From the NCBI GenBank assembly GCA_002898615.1, contig BEIB01000036.1, positions 1 to 9,513 of the forward strand: a DNA stretch of 9,513 bases, written 5' to 3'. This DNA is from a bacterium HR25 (GTDB lineage: Bacteria; Chloroflexota; Dehalococcoidia; SM23-28-2; HRbin24). How positions within the stretch are numbered: the stretch's first letter is position 1; every line of letters starts with the position of its first letter. The notes below the pieces were generated by a model. It did not search any database and had not been told where the DNA came from. It was given only the letters and a program-made list of their open reading frames with translations. The translations under genes and the position numbers were made by a program. This document shows, one piece after another, positions 1 through 8,534 of the stretch.

Positions 1-23
1 ATCTCTACCTTGAGCTTGGCCAT
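1..23 (-). CDS. atpC: ATP synthase epsilon subunit, first codons only (partial)
   Basis: Only the start of this gene is inside the window. The minus strand reads ATG and then codons for MAKLKVE, which is how many F1 epsilon subunits begin (an N-terminal beta-sandwich strand). It follows the atpD stop by 9 nt, and an AGGGAG ribosome binding site overlaps that stop codon with a suitable spacer. Its position directly after atpD is the standard place for atpC in bacterial atp operons. Epsilon sits on the central stalk with gamma and in many bacteria inhibits ATP hydrolysis. The call rests on seven residues plus gene order, so nothing can be said about its C-terminal inhibitory helices. Confidence 0.8.
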
Positions 24-32
24 GACAGCTCC

Positions 33-1448
<1,416 letters not shown>

Positions 1449-1484
1449 CTACCTTGCCCCCTTCTGAGGTAGGTCTTCGCTCCT

Positions 1485-2363
1485 CTAGGCGCGGGAGGCG
1501 GCCAGCGCCTCCACGCCGCTGGTGATCTCCAGTAGCTCCTTGGTGATAGTCTCCTGGCGCGCCTTGTTGTAGACCAGGGTCAGCTCGCGGATCAGCTCGT
1601 TGGCGTTGTCGGTGGCGTTACGCATGGCCACCATGCGGGCGGACTGCTCGCTCGCCACCGCCTCCAGCACCGCCTCGTAGACCTGACGCTCCACGTAGCG
1701 AGGCAGGAGCTCCGCCAACACCGTCTCCCGGTCCGGCTCGTAGATGTAGTCTATCCCCCAGGTGGCCGCCTCCTGGGGCGGCTCCACGGGCAGGAGCTTC
1801 ACCACCTCAGGCCGCTGCACCGTGGTGCTGACGAAGAGGGGGTAGAGGACATAGACCTCGTCCACCTCGCCGTTGATGTAGTCCTGGATGGCGATCTGGG
1901 CGATAGGACGGACGTCCTCATAGGCGGGGCGGTCGCCCAGGCCGATGAACTCGGCCACCACGTTCTGCCCCAGGCGACGGAAGAAGTCCCGCCCTTTGCG
2001 CCCCACGGCGACGATGCGCACCGGCCTACCCTGCTCCAGGACGAACTGGCCGGCCCTTCGGTTCATGTTGGTGGGGAGGCCGCCGCAGAGGCCGCGGTCC
2101 GGGGTGATGAGGATGAGCTCCACGGCCCGCACTTCGGGGCGGCGCTGCAGCAGCGGGTGGAGCCGCTCCGGCTCCATGAGGGGGATGGTCTCGGCCAGGT
2201 CGGCTATGACCCAGCGCAGCCGCTCGGCGTAGGGGCGGGCGGCCAGGGCGGCCGCCTGGGCGCGCCGCATCTTGGAGGCGGCTACCAGCTCCATCGCCCT
2301 GGTGACCTTGGCGATGTTCTGGACGGAGCGGATGCGTCGACGGATCTGCCTCAGGCTAGCCAT
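1485..2363 (-). CDS. atpG: F1 ATP synthase gamma subunit (central shaft)
   Basis: Gamma is the rotating shaft that couples the c-ring to alternating catalysis in the alpha/beta head. The protein is 292 residues, typical for bacteria. The N-terminal helix starts MASLRQIRRRI with MELVAASKMRRAQ at 25-37. The central Rossmann-like domain carries DRGLCGGLPTN at 89-99. The C-terminal coiled-coil helix contains NATDNANELI (249-258) and the family signature ITKELLEI (273-280). The ATG lies 15 nt after the stop of the crotonase-like gene. The intervening bases (AGCACCTGTCCGGCC on the coding strand) contain no Shine-Dalgarno-like GGAG, so initiation probably depends on ribosomes finishing the upstream gene. 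Usually atpG follows atpA directly; here it does not. Confidence 0.97.
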   Translation of the reverse strand: MASLRQIRRRIRSVQNIAKVTRAMELVAASKMRRAQAAALAARPYAERLRWVIADLAETIPLMEPERLHPLLQRRPEVRAVELILITPDRGLCGGLPTNMNRRAGQFVLEQGRPVRIVAVGRKGRDFFRRLGQNVVAEFIGLGDRPAYEDVRPIAQIAIQDYINGEVDEVYVLYPLFVSTTVQRPEVVKLLPVEPPQEAATWGIDYIYEPDRETVLAELLPRYVERQVYEAVLEAVASEQSARMVAMRNATDNANELIRELTLVYNKARQETITKELLEITSGVEALAASRA

Positions 2364-2378
2364 GGCCGGACAGGTGCT

Positions 2379-3185
2379 CTAGCGCCCGGTGAAGCGGGGC
2401 TCCCGCTTCTCCACGAAGGCGCGCGCTGCCTCCTTGTGGTCCTCGCTGGCCATGGTCATGGCCTCCAGCAGGGTGGAGGTGTCCATGGCCAGATTGACGC
2501 TGTCCCGCAGCCACTTGTTGAGGGCGAACTTGGTCCACTGGATGGCCTTGCGGGGGCCGTTGGCCAGCCGCCGCGCCAGGTCGAGGGCGGTGGGCATGAG
2601 CTGGTCCGGCGGGACCACGTGGTTCACCAGACCGATGCGCTCCGCCTCTCGGGCGTCCAGCAGGGTGCCCAGCATCAGGTGCTCCTTGGCGCGGTTGATG
2701 CCCACCAGGAGGGGCCAGATGGGGACGCCACCGTCCCCGGCCACCAGCCCCATGCGGACGTGGGTATCGCCGATGCGGGCGCCCTCCGCCATGACGACGA
2801 TGTCGCAATAGAGGGCGATGGTGGCGCCCAGCCCCGCCGCCGGCCCGTTGACGGCGGCGATCATGGGCTGCTCCACCTCCAGCATGTTGAGGATGAGGCG
2901 TCGCGCCCGCCCCAGAGGCAGGGAGGCGCCGCCGCCCAGCGCCTCGTCCAGGGTGCGGTCAGACATGGCGCGGGCGTCGCCGCCGGCGGAGAAGGCGCGG
3001 CCAGCTCCCGTCAGCACTATGGCCCCCACCTCGCGGTCCTCGTTGAGGTCCACGAAGACGTCCTCCAGCTCGCGGTGGAGGGCGGCGTGGATGGCGTTCA
3101 GCACCTCGGGCCGGTTGAGGGTGACGATGGCAACGTTGCCGTCCTTCTCTACCTTCAGGAACTGATAGCGGCTGTAGTCTACCAT
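2379..3185 (-). CDS. Crotonase-superfamily protein (enoyl-CoA hydratase/isomerase-like) inside the atp operon
   Basis: A 268-residue protein with the complete crotonase fold, of usual length for the family. The two oxyanion-hole regions are AFSAGGD (64-70) and NGPAAGLGATIAL (113-125), and the CoA-binding core continues through YCDIVVM. Members of this superfamily bind acyl-CoA thioesters in the cytosol and perform hydration, isomerisation, hydrolysis or C-C cleavage. Aligned by eye to rat mitochondrial enoyl-CoA hydratase, the catalytic glutamates Glu144 and Glu164 fall on Thr122 and His142. An Asp is present instead at 151 (AGDGG). Simple enoyl-CoA hydratase activity is therefore doubtful and the substrate unknown. 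The gene sits between atpA and atpG, 166 nt after the first and 15 nt before the second, with AGGAGG and a 6-nt spacer before its ATG. Codon style resembles its neighbours, so recent transfer is not evident. Confidence 0.9.
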   Translation of the reverse strand: MVDYSRYQFLKVEKDGNVAIVTLNRPEVLNAIHAALHRELEDVFVDLNEDREVGAIVLTGAGRAFSAGGDARAMSDRTLDEALGGGASLPLGRARRLILNMLEVEQPMIAAVNGPAAGLGATIALYCDIVVMAEGARIGDTHVRMGLVAGDGGVPIWPLLVGINRAKEHLMLGTLLDAREAERIGLVNHVVPPDQLMPTALDLARRLANGPRKAIQWTKFALNKWLRDSVNLAMDTSTLLEAMTMASEDHKEAARAFVEKREPRFTGR

Positions 3186-3351
3186 GGCTCCCCTCCTGCA
3201 AGAGACCTACGCTCTACCTGCTGACGGCGCTGACAGTGCCTCGTCCCTCCGAGTCTCATACCTCCTCAGTCCTGTCTACCTCCCGTCCTGACACGCCCCT
3301 AGTCTAGCCCATGTCGTGCCGGCCGGGGGAGACGGCCGCCCGCGCTCCCTC
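3186..3351 (-). other. 166-nt spacer between atpA and the crotonase-like gene
   Basis: No supported gene lies here. Beside the atpA stop is a perfect 6-bp GC stem (CGGCCG at 3320-3325 and 3333-3338, 7-nt loop) with no following T-run, so it is not a convincing intrinsic terminator. The middle is purine-rich on the coding strand, with GGAGGTA occurring twice. A short direct repeat GCTGAC-GGC-GCTGAC (plus strand) is at 3220-3234. I looked for a -35/-10 pair and saw none that was persuasive. Transcription from atpA therefore probably continues through, perhaps with partial attenuation or RNA processing. Confidence 0.5.
3192..3197 (-). promoter_or_regulatory. Strong ribosome binding site of the crotonase-like gene
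   Basis: AGGAGG on the minus strand, six nt before the ATG ending at 3185. It fixes the start at that ATG. Because atpG has no comparable site, this may be the ribosome entry point for both genes. Confidence 0.7.
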
Positions 3352-4863
<1,512 letters not shown>

Positions 4864-5008
4864 GATTACCCCCTCTTTGCCCCGGACTATCCAGGGACGT
4901 CCCTACAGGGCGGGCCGTTCCCCGCCTGGCGCCAGGGCCAGGCCCCGCCAGGGGCCGCCCGGGCCGCCCCCTTCATCCCAGGATACCACCAGGCGGGCCG
5001 CGGTCTGC
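4864..5008 (-). other. Palindrome-rich atpH-atpA spacer (145 nt)
   Basis: This is the only long gap within the first half of the operon. It contains four near-adjacent perfect self-complementary elements: AGGGACGTCCCT at 4893-4904, CCTGGCGCCAGG at 4925-4936, a GGCCCC/GGGGCC stem with a 4-nt loop at 4941-4956, and GCCCGGGC at 4957-4964. A 9-nt direct repeat GGCGGGCCG occurs at 4909-4917 and 4992-5000. There is no T-run after any stem, so simple intrinsic termination is unlikely. Possible roles are mRNA stabilisation, processing or adjusting alpha expression relative to delta. In high-GC DNA some palindromes arise by chance. Confidence 0.5.
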
Positions 5009-5548
5009 CTATACCCTCGCCTCCTCCAGTTGGCGGCGCAGGGCCAGGAGCTGGCTCCGCGTGCTGCCGTCAATGATGCGGTCGCCTATCTGGACCACCA
5101 GCCCGCCGATGATCCCTTCGTCCACCTCCGTCTCCAAGACGACGCGACGGCCCGTAAGCTGCTGCAATCGCTGGGCCAGCGCCTCCCTCTCCTCGTCGGT
5201 GAGGGGGACGGCCGTCTTCACCCGCACGTGGGCTATCCCCTGCTCTTCGTCCAGCATCTCCCGGTAGACCTGGGCGATCTGGGGGGCGAGGGCCGTCCGC
5301 CCCTTGGCGATGAGGAGCCTGGCCAGGTTGAGGACGTGACTGTCCAGGCCCCCCAGCCCTTCCTCCACCAGTTGCAGCTTGGTGGTGACGGGGATGCGGG
5401 GGCTCTCCATGAGGGCGGCCACGTCCGGGTGGCTGAAGAACTGGGCCATGGCGGAGAGGGCCTCCGCCCACTCCGCCATCTGCCCCCTTTCCTTGGCGAT
5501 CTGGAAGACGGCTTCGGCGTAGCGTCGGGCTGCGGTCTGCCGGATCAC
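5009..5548 (-). CDS. atpH: ATP synthase delta subunit (OSCP), peripheral stalk
   Basis: Delta caps the F1 head and joins it to the b-subunit stalk. The protein has 179 residues, normal for the family. The N-terminal helical bundle begins RQTAARRYAEAVFQIAKE, with a conserved RYAEA segment. The C-terminal domain carries the family hallmark EGIIGGLVVQIGDRIIDGS (144-162) and LLALRRQL. The start is GTG, overlapping the atpF stop by four bases (GTGA), so translation is probably coupled to atpF. The purine-rich end of atpF (GGAGGGGACAGGACAGG) can act as its ribosome binding region. Confidence 0.95.
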   Translation of the reverse strand: MIRQTAARRYAEAVFQIAKERGQMAEWAEALSAMAQFFSHPDVAALMESPRIPVTTKLQLVEEGLGGLDSHVLNLARLLIAKGRTALAPQIAQVYREMLDEEQGIAHVRVKTAVPLTDEEREALAQRLQQLTGRRVVLETEVDEGIIGGLVVQIGDRIIDGSTRSQLLALRRQLEEARV

Positions 5549-6099
5549 CCTGTCCTGTCCCCTCCGCCGCCGTCAGGTAGGGCGGCCTGGGCCAGGGTCT
5601 CCTCGATGAGCCGCCGGTGGGCCTCCCTGTCCAGGCTCTGCCGGATCACCCGCTCGGCAGCACGGATCGTCAGGTCGGCGAACTCCCGCCTCAACTCGGC
5701 GATGGCGGCGTCCCGCTCCAGCTGGATCTCGCTGCGGGCCCGCGCCAGGAGCTGCTCCGCCTCCCGGCGGGCCTGCGCCCGCGCCTCCTCCTGGATGCGG
5801 TTGGCCACCTGCTGGGCCTGGGCCACCAGGGCCTGCCCCTCCTGGCGGGCCCGCTCCAGCTGGGCCTGCACCTCCTCCTCGGTGCGGGCCAGCCGGCGCT
5901 TGGCCTCCTCTGAGGCCTCCAGCCCTTCCTGGATGCGGCGTCTTCGCTCGTCCAGGTAGCGGAGGGCGGGCTTGTAGGCCAGGAAGTACAGCACCACCAG
6001 GAGGATAGTGAAGTTGATGAGCTGCGCCAGCAGGCTGGGCAGGTTGATGCCCAGGGCCCTGAGCCCTTCTACGAAGCCTTGCAGGAAGGGCAAAGGCAT
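5545..6099 (-). CDS. atpF: ATP synthase b subunit, peripheral stalk
   Basis: The b subunit anchors the stator in the membrane and reaches up to delta. The 184-residue protein has one membrane segment at about 22-42 (LLAQLINFTILLVVLYFLAY), then a long charged helix (about 48-155) rich in Arg, Glu, Gln and Ala, with the small-residue spacing of the b coiled coil. The C-terminal part (RAAERVIRQSLD, around 146-157) matches the delta-binding end. Only one b gene is seen, so a homodimer is expected rather than a b/b' pair. It starts 22 nt after atpE with GAGGGG upstream, and shares four bases with atpH. The last residues are Gly-rich and weakly conserved in appearance. Confidence 0.95.
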   Translation of the reverse strand: MPLPFLQGFVEGLRALGINLPSLLAQLINFTILLVVLYFLAYKPALRYLDERRRRIQEGLEASEEAKRRLARTEEEVQAQLERARQEGQALVAQAQQVANRIQEEARAQARREAEQLLARARSEIQLERDAAIAELRREFADLTIRAAERVIRQSLDREAHRRLIEETLAQAALPDGGGGDRTG

Positions 6100-6121
6100 G
6101 CCTTCACATCCCCTCGCTCGC

Positions 6122-6430
6122 CTAGAAGACGAAGCCGATCATGACGGCCGTCACCAGGGCGTAGATGCCGATGGCCTCGGCGAAGGCCAGCCCCAGGATC
6201 ATGTTGGTCTGGATGGCCGGCTGGGCCTCGGGGTTGCGCCCCAGTGCCTCCATGGCCCTCCCCACCAGGTTGCCGATAGCCAGCGCCGGGGCGATGGCCC
6301 CCACGCCCATGGCCAGGCCAGCCGCCAGGAAGCGCAGCCCCTCGTCTGAGAGGACGATGTTGGTCTGCTCCTGGGCGGCCACCCTCAGGGCGTCCGTCAG
6401 GGGTCCTGCTACGGCGAGGAACCAGTCCAT
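6122..6430 (-). CDS. atpE: ATP synthase c subunit (rotor ring), proton type
   Basis: The c subunit forms the membrane rotor ring. The chosen ATG gives 102 residues. It is preferred over a 34-codon upstream extension because that would run into atpB and because a near-perfect AAGGAGGTG stands just before this ATG. Two hydrophobic hairpin helices (about 33-58 and 76-102) flank the polar loop GRNPE (64-68). The ion-binding carboxylate is Glu85 in LAFAEAIGIY. The residue after it is Ala rather than Ser/Thr, and the helix-1 position occupied by Gln in sodium-type rings is Ile, so proton coupling is predicted. About 30 residues precede helix 1, longer than the usual c subunit of 75-90 residues. Confidence 0.96.
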   Translation of the reverse strand: MDWFLAVAGPLTDALRVAAQEQTNIVLSDEGLRFLAAGLAMGVGAIAPALAIGNLVGRAMEALGRNPEAQPAIQTNMILGLAFAEAIGIYALVTAVMIGFVF

Positions 6431-6434
6431 CGGG

Positions 6435-6443
6435 CACCTCCTT
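6435..6443 (-). promoter_or_regulatory. Very strong Shine-Dalgarno site of atpE
   Basis: AAGGAGGTG on the minus strand, ending four nt before the atpE ATG. It is the best match to the anti-Shine-Dalgarno sequence that I noticed in the window. It suits the high copy number of c in the ring and decides the atpE start. Confidence 0.85.
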
Positions 6444-6449
6444 GATGCA

Positions 6450-7586
6450 TTAGTGGTGACTCGATCTCTCCGTTGACGCGGCCAGTGTCGGCGCTGCCTC
6501 GCCCATGTGCTCCTCCGCTCCCGCCTCACCATGGGCCTCGCCGTGGGAGACGGCCATGCTGCCGAAGACCAGCGTCAGCATGGCGAAGATGAACGCCTGG
6601 ATGACCCCCACGAAGAGCTCCAGGCCGTAGAAGGGAAGGGTCAGGAGCAGGGGGGTCAGGAAGGTGAACATCAGGATGACCACTTCCCCGGCGAACATGT
6701 TGCCGAAGAGACGGAAGGTGAAGCTGATGATCCGCACCAGCTCGGAGATGAGCTCCAGGAAGCCCACGAAGGCGTCGATGGCGCCCTCGAAGATGAGGGA
6801 GGGCTTGAAGCTCAGGAGCCCCTGGCGCAGCCGGCGGAAATTGAAGAACTTGCTACCGTAGGCCCCCAGCCCCAGGGCGCTTATCCCCCAGAACTCCACG
6901 GCGATGGCGGAGGCCAGGGCCAGGGCCAGAGGGGTGTTGACGTCGGTGTTGAGGCTGCGCAGGAAGGGGAAGAACTCTCCCACCAGCTTCCCCTGGGAGG
7001 TCTTCTCCTCGATCTTGGCCGCCGCATCGGGCTCGTCCAGGTGGACGGCCTCGCCCTGCCAGTTGCCCACGCCGGAGAAGTCGGTGTAGGCGATGGTCAG
7101 GGGCCCGGCATCCAGCCGCTCCATGACGAAGGCGGTGCCCTCGTGGGGCTCCTCCTCGGCCGCCGTGGGCTCCACGTGCACCTCTTTGACGAGCCCTATG
7201 ACGTTGAAGATAGGTGTCAGGGCGAACCAGTTGGCAAAGAGGATGAAGAAGAAGATGGTGGCCACCACGGGGAAGAAGCGCCGTCCGTTCTTCTCCCCCA
7301 CCACATTGACCACCAGGTTGTAGAAGGCCTCGATGATGGCCTCCAGGACGTTCTGGGGGCCGCGGGGCACCAGCTCCCACCGGCGGGTCATCAGGAAGAC
7401 GATGAGCACCATCAGCGCCACCACCACCCAGCCGGTGAGCATGGTGTTGGTGAGCTGGAAAAGCCCGAGGTCGGCCAGGACCTCGGGCCTGATCTGGATG
7501 TGGGGGCTGGGGCCTCGCAGGAAGACGAATCCCAGAATAGCCAGCAGGACGGCGCCCAGGGCTATCAGCCGACCGCGTCCCTTCAT
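6450..7586 (-). CDS. atpB: ATP synthase a subunit (proton half-channels)
   Basis: The a subunit carries the proton half-channels beside the c-ring. The essential arginine is Arg292 in the signature SFTFRLFGNM (288-297), followed by AGEVVILMF. The final helix has the conserved Gln330 in VIQAFIFAMLT. Membrane segments are seen near 7-23, 50-66, 105-126, 216-240, 268-312 and 315-345. At 378 residues it is about 100 longer than the E. coli protein. Part of the excess is a hydrophilic acidic stretch between FANWFALTPIF (117-127) and SLNTDVNTPLAL (211-222). Another part is a charged tail after 347 with five His. The ATG overlaps the stop of the upstream atpZ-like gene (ATGA) and follows GGAAGG. The gene ends 19 nt before atpE. 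Confidence 0.96.
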   Translation of the reverse strand: MKGRGRLIALGAVLLAILGFVFLRGPSPHIQIRPEVLADLGLFQLTNTMLTGWVVVALMVLIVFLMTRRWELVPRGPQNVLEAIIEAFYNLVVNVVGEKNGRRFFPVVATIFFFILFANWFALTPIFNVIGLVKEVHVEPTAAEEEPHEGTAFVMERLDAGPLTIAYTDFSGVGNWQGEAVHLDEPDAAAKIEEKTSQGKLVGEFFPFLRSLNTDVNTPLALALASAIAVEFWGISALGLGAYGSKFFNFRRLRQGLLSFKPSLIFEGAIDAFVGFLELISELVRIISFTFRLFGNMFAGEVVILMFTFLTPLLLTLPFYGLELFVGVIQAFIFAMLTLVFGSMAVSHGEAHGEAGAEEHMGEAAPTLAASTERSSHH

Positions 7587-7816
7587 TTGCCTTCCGTATC
7601 GTCCTCAGGTCTTTTGGGTCTCAGCGCTTCGTTGAGCATCCGGTAGCTGCCCCAGAAGGCCACCGTGAGCCCCAGGAACAGCCCCGCCAGGGTCAGGGCC
7701 GGGCGCGTCCCCAGCCACGTGTCCAGCAACACTCCCCCACCGATACCCAGCGCTATGGACAGCGCCACGTACCAGCCCAGCCCCACCAGGCGCACCGTGG
7801 GCGGTAGCCGTCCCAT
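7583..7816 (-). CDS. atpZ: AtpZ/AtpI-like small membrane protein, first gene of the atp operon
   Basis: A 77-residue protein with two membrane segments (about 11-31 and 40-59) joined by the short loop LLDTWLGTRPALT. The G-x-G pattern in helix 1, the LD before the loop and 'GT.P' are the hallmarks of the AtpZ/AtpI (F0F1-ATPase gene 1) family. In other bacteria such proteins assist c-ring assembly, and in an alkaliphilic Bacillus AtpZ and AtpI have been linked to Mg2+/Ca2+ transport. Its place directly before atpB, with a 4-nt overlap, supports the call. No second gene (a separate atpI) is present. The ATG lies about 24 nt downstream of the expected transcription start, and only a weak GGGG lies upstream as ribosome binding site. 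Assignment to AtpZ versus AtpI is less certain. Confidence 0.85.
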   Translation of the reverse strand: MGRLPPTVRLVGLGWYVALSIALGIGGGVLLDTWLGTRPALTLAGLFLGLTVAFWGSYRMLNEALRPKRPEDDTEGK

Positions 7817-7846
7817 CGCTAGCGCCCCGGGAGGCCGGCCACGTGA

Positions 7847-7875
7847 ATTGTATCACGACCTCCCACTAAGGCCAA
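7847..7875 (-). promoter_or_regulatory. Predicted sigma-70-type promoter of the atp operon
   Basis: On the minus strand, TTGGCC (7875-7870; four of six matches to TTGACA) is followed after exactly 17 nt by TACAAT (7852-7847; five of six matches to TATAAT). A TG one base before the -10 makes it an extended -10 (TGATACAAT). The expected transcription start is near 7840, giving a leader of roughly 24 nt before the atpZ-like ATG. It lies in the only AT-richer patch of this gap, downstream of the hairpin that follows the nuclease gene. Confidence 0.7.
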
Positions 7876-7896
7876 CCCACCCTGCCCAACATTAAG

Positions 7897-7918
7897 CGTC
7901 CCCCTCCAGCGGGGGACG
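7897..7918 (-). terminator. Possible intrinsic terminator after the bifunctional nuclease gene
   Basis: A perfect 8-bp GC-rich stem (CGTCCCCC and GGGGGACG) encloses a 6-nt loop, 27 nt after the stop of the upstream gene. On the minus strand it is followed by CTTAATGTTG, which is T-rich but not an unbroken T-run. Its position between that gene's end and the atp promoter fits termination of one unit before the next begins. Confidence 0.5.
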
Positions 7919-7945
7919 TCGCCTGATCTGCTGTGGGCCTCGCTG

Positions 7946-8497
7946 TCAGGACTCGGGACGCTGCTCGAAGTCGTCCAGGTCCAGGTTCTCGATCACTTCC
8001 CGGAAGGGAGAGAGCTTCTCCAGCTCCTCGGCCGTTATCTCCTTGGCGGCCTCGGCGCTCTTGCGCTCCCCTCCCTCCTCCAGGAGCTGGCCCTCCTCGT
8101 CCAGCCGCACCCCGGCCTTCTCGAGGACGGACTCTTCGGCGTAGATGGGGGAGAGGGTGCGCACCGCCAAGGCTATGGCGTCGCTGGGGCGGGAGTCTAT
8201 CTCCAGCAGCCGCCCGTTGGTGTCCAGATAGATCTTGGCGTAGAAGGTGTCGTTGGCCAGGTCGTTGACGACGATGTAGCTGACGGTGGCCCCCAGCGCC
8301 TCGATGACGGAGCGGAGTAGATCGTGGGTCAGGGGACGGGCCACGGCCACCTCCTGCAGACGAACAGCGATGGCGTCCGCCTCAGCGGGGCCGATCCAGA
8401 TGGGCAGGTACCTGTCGGCGTGCTTCTCCTTCAGGATGACGACGCGCTGGTAGTTCACCAGGCTGACCCGCACGCTGTCAACTACCATCTCGATCAC
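7946..8497 (-). CDS. Bifunctional nuclease family protein (DUF151)
   Basis: A 183-residue soluble protein of the bifunctional nuclease (DUF151) family. Conserved blocks are RVSLVNYQRVVILKE (10-24), RYLPIWIGPAEADAIA (29-44) and IDSRPSDAIALAVR (100-113). The C-terminal 50 residues are acidic and weakly conserved, ending in a LSPFREVIENLDLDDF-like helix. Family members in plants have been reported to cleave RNA and DNA; in bacteria the role is mostly unknown. The start is drawn at GTG (MIEMVVDSVR). An in-frame ATG three codons later, at 8488, is an alternative, and AAGG at 8501-8504 would suit that ATG better. It lies 37 nt after the permease gene and may share its transcript. No functional tie to ATP synthase is implied. 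Confidence 0.9.
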   Translation of the reverse strand: MIEMVVDSVRVSLVNYQRVVILKEKHADRYLPIWIGPAEADAIAVRLQEVAVARPLTHDLLRSVIEALGATVSYIVVNDLANDTFYAKIYLDTNGRLLEIDSRPSDAIALAVRTLSPIYAEESVLEKAGVRLDEEGQLLEEGGERKSAEAAKEITAEELEKLSPFREVIENLDLDDFEQRPES

Positions 8498-8511
8498 GCC
8501 TTATCGCCCCC

Positions 8512-8526
8512 TGCACCAAGGGTGCA
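8512..8526 (-). other. Small hairpin between permease and nuclease genes
   Basis: TGCACC and GGTGCA form a perfect 6-bp stem with a 3-nt loop in the 37-nt gap. On the minus strand it is followed by GGGGGCGATAAGG, the probable ribosome binding region of the nuclease gene. It has no T-run, so it is not a terminator. It could affect initiation of the downstream gene or be chance. Confidence 0.3.
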
Positions 8527-8534
8527 CCGGCATT

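Noticed and set aside
3183..3263. A 26-codon small open frame directly before the crotonase-like gene (ATG after AGGAGGT)
   Set aside because: AGGAGGT is immediately next to the ATG, too close for initiation, and the peptide has no recognisable features. Its stop falls at the start of the crotonase gene, which looks suggestive but is probably chance.
3320..3338. Intrinsic terminator after atpA
   Set aside because: The 6-bp stem is GC-rich but is followed by GCACGACATGGG on the minus strand, with no T-run. Termination here would also cut off gamma and beta, with no replacement promoter visible.
4870..4962. A 29-codon small open frame in the atpH-atpA spacer (starting MKGAARAAPGG)
   Set aside because: It overlaps the palindromes, has only a weak purine stretch before its ATG, and its composition matches random GC-rich DNA. 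A leader peptide cannot be excluded, but nothing supports one.
6431..6532. N-terminal extension of atpE into atpB
   Set aside because: The extra 34 codons are Arg-rich, overlap the end of atpB and lack c-subunit character. The AAGGAGGTG site supports the internal ATG at 6430.
6507..7646. A 379-codon plus-strand open frame antisense to atpB
   Set aside because: Low-complexity mirror of a certain membrane-protein gene; there is no independent support such as a ribosome binding site or domain.
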